Below, one piece after another: positions 8,146-15,734 of a stretch of 64,000 nt of DNA. Both the position numbers and the translations under genes were made by a program. The stretch's first letter is position 1; each line of letters starts with the position of its first letter. This DNA comes from Mycobacterium senriense (lineage in GTDB: Bacteria > Actinomycetota > Actinomycetes > Mycobacteriales > Mycobacteriaceae). Location of the stretch: positions 2,046,001 through 2,110,000 of the forward strand of contig NZ_AP024828.1 in assembly GCF_019668465.1 (NCBI RefSeq), written 5' to 3'. Below the pieces are notes generated by a model. The model saw only the letters and a program-made list of their open reading frames with translations. It searched no databases and was not told the origin of the DNA.

Positions 8146-8619
8146 GTGCGAGCGGAACCGTCGACCGGCCAATCACGCCTGGCCGGCCGGTTCCATACCT
8201 GGTGTGAGGCGTTCGTCGGGCGGTTGCCGTTCGGGGTGGGGGCGCTCGTCGCACCGACGTTTGTGGGCTTTTGTGTGATCAACGGCTTCACCTTCGGCGT
8301 TGATCTGACGATCCTCACGGGTCTGCGTGGCGTGCTCGGCCTCCCGGTGCCGATCGCGGTCACGGCTGCCTACGTCTGCGCGTTCGCGCTCAGCTACGTG
8401 CTCAATCGCACGTTCAATTTCCGGTCCCACGCACCGGTCGGGCCGCAGGTAATGACCTACGTCGTGGTGGTCGTCGTCAATTACTCGGCCTTCATCCTCG
8501 GGATGACCACCGCGCTGGCTGCCATTGGAGTGCAGTATCAGCTGTCGCGGCTTGCGGCGGGCATGTGTGAAGCGGTGTACATGTACAGCGCGATGCGGTG
8601 GGTGGTGTTCCGCCGCTGA
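8146..8619 (+). CDS. GtrA-family membrane protein
   Basis: About 157 aa with four hydrophobic segments and the GtrA signature in order: a first helix ending in DLTILTGL, then FALSYVLNRTFNFRS, two more helices, and a C-terminal R-VVFRR. GtrA proteins are proposed to help flip polyprenyl-linked sugars for cell-wall or lipid glycosylation. The GTG at 8146 is chosen because the earlier in-frame GTG at 8056 adds an unconserved stretch. The region upstream is shared with the divergent HadAB gene. The exact start is uncertain. Confidence 0.75.
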   Translation: MRAEPSTGQSRLAGRFHTWCEAFVGRLPFGVGALVAPTFVGFCVINGFTFGVDLTILTGLRGVLGLPVPIAVTAAYVCAFALSYVLNRTFNFRSHAPVGPQVMTYVVVVVVNYSAFILGMTTALAAIGVQYQLSRLAAGMCEAVYMYSAMRWVVFRR

Positions 8620-8700
8620 ACTGCGCGCCGGCCGCACTTGTTGGCCGAGGTGTGGCCCGCGCGTGACCTGACCGCGACGGCGACGAAGGACGCTCGACAC

Positions 8701-8985
8701 GTGACGCTAATCGCGGTCATCGCCGCACTCGCGACAGCTGCCTGCACCGGCTACTACTTCGGGCGGCGCGCGGCCTCGACGCCGACGAGCTGGAGAAAGC
8801 GAACGAGCCGGATCGCTCTGGGCAGGCAGGCCATCAACCTGCTCGCGATGATCACCGCGCGCCGGATCCAGCAGCGCTTCCGGGCCGAGCGCATCGTCGC
8901 CGACGTGGCCGCCAGATACGGGCTGAGAGTCGTTGCGCCGCCCCAATTTCGCCGCGGCCGTGCGGTGCGTGTGCGGTCCTATTAG
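8701..8985 (+). CDS. Small membrane-anchored basic protein
   Basis: 94 aa. One N-terminal transmembrane helix (TLIAVIAALATAACTGYYFG) is followed by a strongly basic tail (RRAASTPTSWRKRTSR ... RIQQRFRAERIV). GTG 8701 is preceded by GAAGGA. It lies 81 nt after GtrA on the same strand. No domain is recognised; the basic tail on the cytoplasmic side suggests binding to acidic lipid or partner proteins. Confidence 0.6.
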   Translation: MTLIAVIAALATAACTGYYFGRRAASTPTSWRKRTSRIALGRQAINLLAMITARRIQQRFRAERIVADVAARYGLRVVAPPQFRRGRAVRVRSY

Positions 8986-8996
8986 TGTGCATTGGC

Positions 8997-9737
8997 ATGG
9001 CTGCATTGCAGGACAAAGTCGCTCTGGTGACCGGAGCATCGTCGGGCCTGGGCGCCGAAACGGCGAAGTTGTTTTCCCGCGAGGGCGCAACGGTTTTCGG
9101 TGTAGGTCGCGATGTCGACCGCTTGCGCGATGTGTTCGCCGGCGTCGAACGCGGCGGATTCGCGTCGGTGGACATCGGATCGGTGCGGGCTTGCCGGGAT
9201 GCGGTCGAGCACTGCGTCCGTGACTTCGGCGGCCTGGACGTCCTCGTCAATGTCGCGGGGCGCCACCAGATGCGCCGGACGGAGTCGATGACCGACGACG
9301 ATTGGGAACAAGACCTCGCGGTGAACCTCAATGGGCCGTTCTACCTGTGCAGGGCCGCGCTGCCGCATCTGCTGGAGCGCGGCGGGAACATCGTCAACGT
9401 CAGCTCCATCGCCGGTGTCGAGGGGCAGGCGTATTCGGCCGGCTACTGTGCCGCCAAGCACGGCCTGATCGGTCTCACCCGTGCTTTGGCGGTGGAATAC
9501 ACCGCGGATCGGTTGCGCGTCAACGCGGTATGCCCCGGCGGCATGCTCACGCCGCAGATCGAACAGTTCAGCGCGCCAGAGGATCCCAACTACGACCTGA
9601 TCATGCGCACAGCCTCACCACGCGGCATGATGCAGCCCCTTGATGTCGCCAACGTGATCGCCTTCCTCGCCAGCGATGCCGCGGCCGCGGTCCACGGCGC
9701 CGTCTATCGCGTCGACAACGGCAAGGGCGCCGGCTAG
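8997..9737 (+). CDS. Short-chain dehydrogenase/reductase (classical SDR)
   Basis: About 246 aa from ATG 8997. It has VTGASSGLGAETA (cofactor loop), NVAGRHQ, catalytic Ser in NVSSIAG, YCAAKHG with Tyr/Lys, and PGGMLTP. Nearly all classical SDR features are present, including the C-terminal FLASDAAAAVHGAVYRVDNG substrate and dimer region. The substrate is unknown. It converges with the DUF5134 gene, whose stop is only 7 nt away. Confidence 0.88.
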   Translation: MAALQDKVALVTGASSGLGAETAKLFSREGATVFGVGRDVDRLRDVFAGVERGGFASVDIGSVRACRDAVEHCVRDFGGLDVLVNVAGRHQMRRTESMTDDDWEQDLAVNLNGPFYLCRAALPHLLERGGNIVNVSSIAGVEGQAYSAGYCAAKHGLIGLTRALAVEYTADRLRVNAVCPGGMLTPQIEQFSAPEDPNYDLIMRTASPRGMMQPLDVANVIAFLASDAAAAVHGAVYRVDNGKGAG

Positions 9738-9744
9738 CAGATCG

Positions 9745-10398
9745 CTACCAGACGAGCGCGTCGAACATGAGCGCGGTGCCGGCGGCGGTGGACGCCTGAT
9801 ACAGCGGTTCCCACCACACCACTCGCGCGGTGGTCGGCACCCGGTGCATCCGGCGTTCGCCGACGAACCGGTAGGACCAGTACAGGGCCACGGCGGCGAA
9901 CGCCGCCACCCCGATGCAGTTCGCCGCGGAGACCCAGGAGATGGCGGTCGTGGCCGGGGGCATGTCGTGTGAGGGCAGCTTCATGCCGGGCATGTCCATG
10001 ACCGGCGAATCCGGTTGTGAGTGCGGGAGTATGGAAACGCCCCGCACGGCCCCGCTCATCAGCGCGTACATCCACGCCATCGCCGCCATCATCACCGCGT
10101 AGTAGCAGGTTTTCAGTCGCTGACGTGATGCCGGAGATGCCCAGACCGCAACGCCCACAAACCAAAGGCCGGCCACCAGAAAAAAGAGCGCCGGACCGAT
10201 TGCCGGCAGGTCAAGCCCAACGCGCCACACCATCAAGACCATCGCCACCGACATCGTCAGATGCAGCAGGTGAGTCAGCCGGCCCGTCCACCGATCATGT
10301 TGTGCAACAGTGAGGTACGCGTACATGGCGATGCTCATGCCGAACAGAACGGTGACAGCCCAGCGCAGCCCCGGTTCGCCGATCATGGCCTGCAACAT
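9745..10398 (-). CDS. DUF5134 membrane protein with a Met-rich extracytoplasmic loop
   Basis: 217 aa from ATG 10398, preceded by AGG. There are six or so hydrophobic helices in the order expected for DUF5134 (WAVTVLFGMSIAMYAYLTV, MSVAMVLMVWRVG, ALFFLVAGLWFVGVAVWA, CYYAVMMAAMAWMYALM, WVSAANCIGVAAFAAVALYW, and a weak C-terminal one). The loop between helices 4 and 5 reads MDMPGMKLPSHDMPP, a Met/His cluster like those of copper-handling proteins. A copper-repressor-like palindrome lies upstream. An in-frame ATG at 10443 would add 15 residues. The copper role is inferred. Confidence 0.7.
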   Translation of the reverse strand: MLQAMIGEPGLRWAVTVLFGMSIAMYAYLTVAQHDRWTGRLTHLLHLTMSVAMVLMVWRVGLDLPAIGPALFFLVAGLWFVGVAVWASPASRQRLKTCYYAVMMAAMAWMYALMSGAVRGVSILPHSQPDSPVMDMPGMKLPSHDMPPATTAISWVSAANCIGVAAFAAVALYWSYRFVGERRMHRVPTTARVVWWEPLYQASTAAGTALMFDALVW

Positions 10399-10474
10399 CG
10401 TGACCTGACGAATATCGTCTGCCCCACCCAGCCCCGAACCCATGCCGCGCCCATGGCGCCACCGTACCCCTACG

Positions 10475-10489
10475 GGGTATTTGAGCCAA
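10475..10489. promoter_or_regulatory. CsoR-like Cu(I)-repressor operator
   Basis: TACCCCTACGGGGTA: perfect 6-bp arms around a 3-nt centre. It closely resembles Cu(I)-CsoR operators, which consist of TACCC and GGGTA arms around a short centre. It is 77 nt upstream of the ATG at 10398 of the Met-rich DUF5134 gene and about 160 nt upstream of the divergent flavoprotein gene. It may therefore control either or both. Confidence 0.6.
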
Positions 10490-10649
10490 CCATAGTCGAG
10501 GGTGTCGGCGAGGAGCCGGCAGCCCAGCCCGCGCAGCGGGGGTGCGGTAACGGTTCGGGCACGTTTCAATCACCTCCCGACACGTCGTGCGGCACCACGC
10601 ATCACGTGACTGACAATTCGGGGCATGACGCAATCGCGGGAGTCCGACG

Positions 10650-12083
10650 ATGGCGCGTGAGTTCTCGCGGCAGACGTTTCTGCGGGGCGCCGTCGGCGCG
10701 TTGGCTACCGGAGCGGTCCTCGGCGCACCCCGGGTCGCCGCCGATCCCAGGGCTACCGGTTGGGAGGGTCTATCCACTGCCCTCGGCGGGAAGGTACTCC
10801 TTCCCGACAGTCCTCAATTCGCCGGAGCCAAGCAGGTTTTCAATACCAACTACAACGGGCTGACACCCGCGGCGGTAGTCACCCCGACGTCGGCGGCCGA
10901 CGTCCAAAAGGCGATGGCCTTCGCCGCCGCGCACAACCTCAAGGTCGCCCCGCGCAGCGGCGGACACTCCTACATCGGCGCGTCGACCGCCAACGGCGCC
11001 ATGGTGCTGGACCTGCGACAACTGCCCGGGGACGCCAATTACGACGCCGCCACCGGACAGGTGACGGTGACGCCGGCGACGAGCCTGTACACGATGCACC
11101 GGACGCTGGCCGCGGCCGGCCGCGGCATCCCAACCGGTACATGCCCGTCGGTCGGCGCCGCGGGACACGCGCTCGGCGGCGGCATGGGAGCCCAATCCCG
11201 GCACGCCGGCCTGCTCTGCGATCAGTTGACGTCGGCGTCGGTGGTGCTGCCCAGTGGCCAGGCGGTCACCGCGTCCGCCGCCAGCAACCCGGACCTGTTC
11301 TGGGCACTGCGCGGTGGCGGTGGCGGCAACTTCGGCGTGACGACCTCGCTGACCTTCGCCACGTTCCCCACCAAGGACGTCGACGTCGTCAACCTCAACT
11401 TCCCGCCACAGTCGTTCGCGCAGGTCCTCGTCGGGTGGCAGAACTGGCTTCGCACCGCCGACCGCAGCAGCTGGGCGCTGGCGGACGCCACCGTCGACCC
11501 GATGGGCGTGCATTGCCGGATCCTGGCGACCTGTCCGGCCGGGTCGGGTAACAGCGCTGCGGCCGCGATCACCCAGGCGGTGGGACTGCAGCCATCGGGT
11601 ACCGAGAACCACACCTTCAACTACATGGACCTGGTGAATTATCTGGCCGTCGGCAACCTCAACCCCTCACCGCTGGGGTACGTCGGAGGGTCCGACGTCT
11701 TCGCCACCGTCAACGCGGGGGTGGCGCAGGGGATCGCCGCGGCGGTCAATGCCTTTCCCCGCGGTGCCGGCCGGATGCTGGCCATCATGCACGCGATGGA
11801 CGGCGCCCTCGCCACGGTGGCGCCCGGCGCCACCGCCTTTCCATGGCGCCGGCAGTCGGCGCTGGTGCAGTGGTACGTGGAGACGGGCGATCCCGCGGCC
11901 GCGACCAACTGGCTCAACACGGCACACCAAGCGGTGCAACAGTATTCGGTCGGCGGCTATGTGAATTACATCGAGGCGAACCAGCCGCCGTCGCGATATT
12001 TCGGCCCAAACCTGTCCCGGCTGAGCGCCGTACGGCAGAAATACGATCCCGGCCGCGTCATGTACTCGGGGCTGAACTACTAG
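10650..12083 (+). CDS. Exported BBE-like FAD-dependent oxidoreductase
   Basis: 477 aa. The N-terminus FSRQTFLRGAVGALATGAVL resembles a Tat signal with one of the two arginines replaced by Gln, followed by PRVAADP as a likely cleavage region. The PCMH-type FAD domain contains RSGGHSY (H106) and GTCPSVGAAGH with C165; the ~60-residue spacing matches enzymes that bind FAD bicovalently through His and Cys. The C-terminal NYIEANQPPSRYFGPNLSRL and KYDPGRVM are the BBE tail. Such enzymes oxidise alcohols or sugars with O2. The substrate is unknown. GGGAG precedes the ATG. Confidence 0.85.
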   Translation: MAREFSRQTFLRGAVGALATGAVLGAPRVAADPRATGWEGLSTALGGKVLLPDSPQFAGAKQVFNTNYNGLTPAAVVTPTSAADVQKAMAFAAAHNLKVAPRSGGHSYIGASTANGAMVLDLRQLPGDANYDAATGQVTVTPATSLYTMHRTLAAAGRGIPTGTCPSVGAAGHALGGGMGAQSRHAGLLCDQLTSASVVLPSGQAVTASAASNPDLFWALRGGGGGNFGVTTSLTFATFPTKDVDVVNLNFPPQSFAQVLVGWQNWLRTADRSSWALADATVDPMGVHCRILATCPAGSGNSAAAAITQAVGLQPSGTENHTFNYMDLVNYLAVGNLNPSPLGYVGGSDVFATVNAGVAQGIAAAVNAFPRGAGRMLAIMHAMDGALATVAPGATAFPWRRQSALVQWYVETGDPAAATNWLNTAHQAVQQYSVGGYVNYIEANQPPSRYFGPNLSRLSAVRQKYDPGRVMYSGLNY

Positions 12084-12194
12084 CCGCCGAACGCCCGCGG
12101 ACGCGGCTGCCGTGGGACGCCGATCACCCGATGATTAGCCCGGCTTCGCACTGGGTACCTCCAGTGTGTCTGTGGCGAGTTAAGGGGTTGGCGA

Positions 12195-12365
12195 ATGGCA
12201 GTCGAGCACGGTCGTGCACGGTGCCCCCGTTGCATGGCGTGGGCGCAGTACCGGTTTCTTGAGCGCGATGACGACAAGCTCGAGTATCAGGTGCATTGCG
12301 ATGCGTGCGGGAACCTGTACTCCGAGGTGACCATCGCGTCGTCGGTCACCACGCCGGCCGCCTGA
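12195..12365 (+). CDS. 56-aa zinc-ribbon protein
   Basis: ATG 12195 to TGA 12363-12365. Two CxxC knuckles, CPRC at residues 10-13 and CDAC at 35-38, are separated by an aromatic/acidic stretch (AQYRFLERDDDKLEYQVHC), which fits a single zinc ribbon binding one Zn. The tail is Ser/Thr/Ala-rich. It lies upstream of the Crp-like regulator on the same strand with 163 nt between. Function unknown; a nucleic-acid or protein-binding role is usual for such ribbons. Confidence 0.7.
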   Translation: MAVEHGRARCPRCMAWAQYRFLERDDDKLEYQVHCDACGNLYSEVTIASSVTTPAA

Positions 12366-12528
12366 ATGGCTCATCCACCTCTCATTCCACGCTGAGGCGG
12401 CGGGCGCGACCTGCCACGTTACGGAACCGCACCCTCGTGTAAGGTCTGGACCGCGAGCCAAGACGCCCCCACTCCGGAGCAGCGCCTAGTGCGCGCAACG
12501 CCGTGCGAAACGCGTTGAAAGGGGCGGC

Positions 12529-13206
12529 GTGAAAGAGGTATTGGCGCGAGCCGGCATCTTCCAGGGGATCGCTCCCGATGCGGTCGATGCGTTGGCTCGC
12601 CACCTGCAGCACGTATCGTTCCCGCGCAGGCGAACCGTCTTCGTCGAGGGCGAGCTCGGTGACGACCTCTACGTCATCCTGTCGGGCTCAGTGAAGATCA
12701 GTCATCAGACGACCGACGGTCGCGAAACCGTCTTCGCGGTGCTGGGCCCCGGGGACGTGTTCGGTGAGCTTGCGCTGTTCGACCCAGGCCCGCGAACCTC
12801 GACGGTGATCACCTTGACCGAGGTGGAAGCCGTGCGGATGGACCGGCACGCATTGCGTACCTGGATCCTCGAACGCCCCGAAATCGCCGAGCAGCTGTTA
12901 CGGGTGTTGGCACGCCGACTCCGACACACCAACAACACGCTGTGCGACCTGATCTTCACCGACGTCCCCGCCCGGGTGGCCAAGCAAATCCTTGATCTGG
13001 CAATGCGATTCGGTACCAGCAATGGGGGCTCGGTGCTGGTCGAGCACCACCTCACGCAGAAGGAACTCGCGCAACTCGTGGGGTCCTCGCGGGAAACGGT
13101 CAATAAGGCGCTATCGGACTTCACCCAACGCGGATGGATCCGGCAACAGGGCAGGGCCCTCATCATCGACCAACCCGCGAAGTTGGCCCGCCGCGCAAGG
13201 GCTTAA
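12529..13206 (+). CDS. Crp/Fnr-family cAMP-type transcription regulator (Crp paralogue)
   Basis: 225 aa, the same length and architecture as mycobacterial Crp. The N-terminal cNMP domain holds GELALFDPGPRTSTV (phosphate-binding cassette with Gly-Glu and Arg-Thr/Ser) and RRLRHTNNTLCDL in the dimer C-helix. The C-terminal winged helix has LTQKELAQLVGSSRETVNKAL as recognition helix. It is very close to Rv3676-type Crp, but residues such as the Cys in TLCDL and the C-terminus differ. It is more likely the second Crp seen in many non-tuberculous species than the main one. GTG start after GAAAGGGG. Its stop overlaps the stop of the convergent VOC gene. Confidence 0.88.
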   Translation: MKEVLARAGIFQGIAPDAVDALARHLQHVSFPRRRTVFVEGELGDDLYVILSGSVKISHQTTDGRETVFAVLGPGDVFGELALFDPGPRTSTVITLTEVEAVRMDRHALRTWILERPEIAEQLLRVLARRLRHTNNTLCDLIFTDVPARVAKQILDLAMRFGTSNGGSVLVEHHLTQKELAQLVGSSRETVNKALSDFTQRGWIRQQGRALIIDQPAKLARRARA

Positions 13207-13640
13207 CGCCCCACGTGACCCAAGGGGACGGGCGCCGGCATCAGGACGATCGTCCAGCCGTCCGGGTCGAGAAACGCGATCGCACCGTTGCGACCCCACC
13301 ACGGGTTGTCGAGCGCGACCTCCTCGGCTCCCGCGCCGCGGCACCTGGTCGCGACAGCCTGCTGCGCGTCAGCCGAGTCGAAGTAGAACACCAGCAGGTT
13401 CTCCCGCGTGGGCGCGGTTCCGTCGATGCCGTCGCGATGGGCCACGTATTCGATGTTGTATTGATCGCCGGGCAGGCCGAACATGACGACCGCCCATTCG
13501 CCGTCATCCGCGAAATGCAGCTGAGGCAAACACAATACGCCCCTGTAGAACTCGGCCATTCGCTCCAGCCGGGCGGTGGGGCGGGCAACCCGCACCTGAA
13601 CGGCAGGCATCGCCGCCGGCCACGAACCGACACTCGGCAT
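13203..13640 (-). CDS. VOC/glyoxalase-like protein
   Basis: About 145 aa from ATG 13640. It shows the paired beta-alpha-beta-beta-beta layout of the vicinal oxygen chelate fold: MAEFYRGVLCLPQLHF in the first half, and VALDNPWWGRNGAIAFLDPDGWTIVLM at the end, with metal-ligand positions His/Glu-like in LHFADDG and the final strand. It follows the alpha/beta hydrolase by 44 nt on the same strand. Substrate unknown. Its TAA overlaps the TAA of the Crp gene on the other strand. Confidence 0.8.
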   Translation of the reverse strand: MPSVGSWPAAMPAVQVRVARPTARLERMAEFYRGVLCLPQLHFADDGEWAVVMFGLPGDQYNIEYVAHRDGIDGTAPTRENLLVFYFDSADAQQAVATRCRGAGAEEVALDNPWWGRNGAIAFLDPDGWTIVLMPAPVPLGHVGR

Positions 13641-13684
13641 CTCAGCATCTGGCCCTTTCTCGAACGCGTAGCCCAGTTCACGCC

Positions 13685-14581
13685 CTAGGTGATCGACCAG
13701 AACTCCAACAGGGTCCGCAACGTCGCCACCAGGGGGAGCGGTTGGTCCAGCATGGGATGGTGGCCGGCCAGGGCCAGCTCCACGAACGGGCCACGGAGCT
13801 GAAGCAGGGAACGGATCCGTTCGGCCATCTCGGGCGGCACCAATCCGGCTTCGCAGCGCAAATACCCCACGCGGCAACGCATCGCGGCCAGCATGGTCTC
13901 TAACGACTCCTCGTCGGCGGGCGTCGGTTCGAAGAACTCACCGCCGAAGATCGCCGGGTCGAACTTCCAAATCCATCCTTCGTCGGTCCTGCGCACCGAC
14001 TCGCCCGCGATGTGCTCTCGGACGTAGGGCAGGATCAGCTCCTGCGAGGGCACGGCCGTAAAGCGGGCCAGGATCTCATCTTTCGTCCGGTAGTGGTTGT
14101 GTTTGCGCCTGCGTAGTCGCCCTTCCTCCGGCGCACGCTCCCACAACGGCGAGTCGATCACCAGCATGCTGTTGATCTGCTGGCTGTAGTGCATCGCCGC
14201 CGTGGACACCACCCAGCCGCCCATGCTGTGGCCGATGATCGTCGGCCGTCCGGCGGGGCCGGCGGCTGCCGCCGCCGCCATCACTTCGCTCGCCCAGATT
14301 TGCAGGTCGTAACTGCCACGCGCTTCGCTGTCACCGTGCCCGGACAGATCCGGCGCGATCACCCGATGGGTACGGGAAAAGAACGGCGCGACGTGATCCC
14401 ACCACCCTGAATGCGCTCCGCCACCGTGGACGAGCACCACCGGAGGTTGGTCCGCATCGCCCCAGACGCGCAGGTGGATGCGGCAACCGTCAACGTCGAC
14501 ATCGCAGTGGTCCGGTTTTTGATCGAGCGCTGTGGTGAACCAGGATGGTGTAACAGGTACCAGGCGCGAGCGGGAAAACAG
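13685..14581 (-). CDS. Alpha/beta hydrolase, probably starting at a non-standard CTG
   Basis: The conserved part shows VVLVHGGGAHSGWWD (oxyanion strand), a GHSMGGW nucleophile elbow (Ser), an acidic residue in LVIDSPLW and a late His in LAGHHPML, so the catalytic triad is intact. The first ATG/GTG in frame (14440) begins at the third beta-strand and would remove strands 1-2. The frame stays open upstream and encodes DHCDVDVDGCRIHLRVWGDA, which looks like the missing strands. A perfect AGGAGG lies 7 nt before an in-frame CTG at 14581, giving 298 aa. Hydrolase substrate unknown; it is grouped with the VOC gene. Confidence 0.78.
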   Translation of the reverse strand: MFSRSRLVPVTPSWFTTALDQKPDHCDVDVDGCRIHLRVWGDADQPPVVLVHGGGAHSGWWDHVAPFFSRTHRVIAPDLSGHGDSEARGSYDLQIWASEVMAAAAAAGPAGRPTIIGHSMGGWVVSTAAMHYSQQINSMLVIDSPLWERAPEEGRLRRRKHNHYRTKDEILARFTAVPSQELILPYVREHIAGESVRRTDEGWIWKFDPAIFGGEFFEPTPADEESLETMLAAMRCRVGYLRCEAGLVPPEMAERIRSLLQLRGPFVELALAGHHPMLDQPLPLVATLRTLLEFWSIT

Positions 14582-14588
14582 TTTCCAA

Positions 14589-14594
14589 CCTCCT
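14589..14594 (-). promoter_or_regulatory. Strong AGGAGG ribosome binding site that fixes the CTG start
   Basis: CCTCCT on the plus strand reads AGGAGG on the minus strand, 7 nt before the CTG at 14581. No ATG, GTG or TTG lies in frame near it. This is the main reason for moving the hydrolase start upstream of 14440. Confidence 0.55.
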
Positions 14595-14674
14595 GAGGAT
14601 TCAAACGCTTTGTCTAGATTCAGGTTTCGCTCGAGGTGGCCAAGAGCGGGTCGCCCGGACGGGGAGTACGAAAT

Positions 14675-15043
14675 TCACGAATTCGTCTCGGCCAGCCGCA
14701 CCGTGACGGTTACCGCTCCCTTTGCGTCCCGCGTGGCGACGGCGTGACCGGCGTGCTCGGTATCGTCAAGCCGCAATGTCAGGGGCCCACCGGCGTCGAG
14801 GAAGTTCCGCCACCAGGTCTTCACGTCAGGCATGTTGACGCTGATGACGATGTCGCCACCGGAACGGCGGTAGGCGACCGGGATGCTGTACGTGCGTCCG
14901 GACCGTCGCCCCGTGTAGGTCAGCATCGTGATGTTGCGATTGATCAGCCGGCCGAAGCGGCGCGAGTTGGCCAGAGCGGCTATCGGCGCATTGAAAACAG
15001 GCGCGGCTCGCATCAGGAGGCGGCCAAGGTTGTTGGGACTCAC
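14675..15043 (-). CDS. Deazaflavin(F420)-dependent nitroreductase-family protein
   Basis: 122 aa, GTG start at 15043. It has RNITMLTYTGRRSGRTYSIP, then DIVISVNMPDVKTWWRNFL, the split-barrel motif of the Ddn/DUF385 family that binds F420H2 or heme/fatty acid. The length is slightly short for the family (about 140-150) because the N-terminal helix is compact. Members reduce nitro-compounds, quinones or enones. It stands alone between the hydrolase and the zinc-finger gene. Confidence 0.8.
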   Translation of the reverse strand: MSPNNLGRLLMRAAPVFNAPIAALANSRRFGRLINRNITMLTYTGRRSGRTYSIPVAYRRSGGDIVISVNMPDVKTWWRNFLDAGGPLTLRLDDTEHAGHAVATRDAKGAVTVTVRLAETNS

Positions 15044-15176
15044 GTTGAAAGTATCGCAGCAAATACCGGCGAGCGGTCGACCGTTGGAATTCGACGTGAT
15101 GTCGCCCCGTTACCCATCGAGGTAGCATCCCGCGCAGATGCTCCAGCGGCTGCCATAAACGAGGAAGGGGGCGCTG

Positions 15177-15530
15177 ATGACTGCTCCTGTCGATCCTTCG
15201 GTGCCGCCCAGCGGTATGGGCTGCGTCGAGTGCGATGAGGTCGGTGGTTGGTGGGTGCATTTACGGCGCTGCGCCGCTTGCGGGCACATCGGTTGCTGCG
15301 ACGACTCGCTGTCTCGTCATGCGACCAAGCACTGGCAGCAGACCGGGCATCCGATCATCCGGTCGTTCGAGCCCGGTGAGGACTGGTTCTGGAACTACGA
15401 GGCCAACGACTATTACGACGGCCCGGAGCTGGCGCCACCCCAGTGCCGTCCCGAGGCCCAGTCGGTCCCCGGGCCACGCGGGCGCGTCCCGCATAACTGG
15501 TTCGAGCTGCTCCGCCATCGAGACGGCTGA
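15177..15530 (+). CDS. UBP-type zinc finger protein
   Basis: 117 aa. CVECDEVGGWWVHLRRCAACGHIGCCDDS followed by HATKHWQQTGHPIIRSFE (shown here only as landmarks) is the ZnF-UBP pattern: CxxC, CxxC, C and two or three His ligands. The rest, EDWFWNYEANDYYDGPELAPP, is a conserved actinobacterial extension. In eukaryotes the domain binds the ubiquitin C-terminus; bacterial function is unknown. GAGGAAGGGGG precedes the ATG. Confidence 0.85.
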   Translation: MTAPVDPSVPPSGMGCVECDEVGGWWVHLRRCAACGHIGCCDDSLSRHATKHWQQTGHPIIRSFEPGEDWFWNYEANDYYDGPELAPPQCRPEAQSVPGPRGRVPHNWFELLRHRDG

Positions 15531-15734
15531 CGCGCTGGTCCCGGAAAGCCTTGCGTGGCGGGTGCGTTGATCCCGGTTTAAGCTGCTAATCCCGATACCA
15601 CGCGAAAGGCGTTCTCCGATGCCAGCGATCGATCACGGCTCGCCGTTGGTATTCCCCCATTTCATCGTGTACGTCATCGCCGATCAGCCTGGTCGTGTGC
15701 GGTCCCGGCATGGTGATCGCCCGCAGCCGATTCA

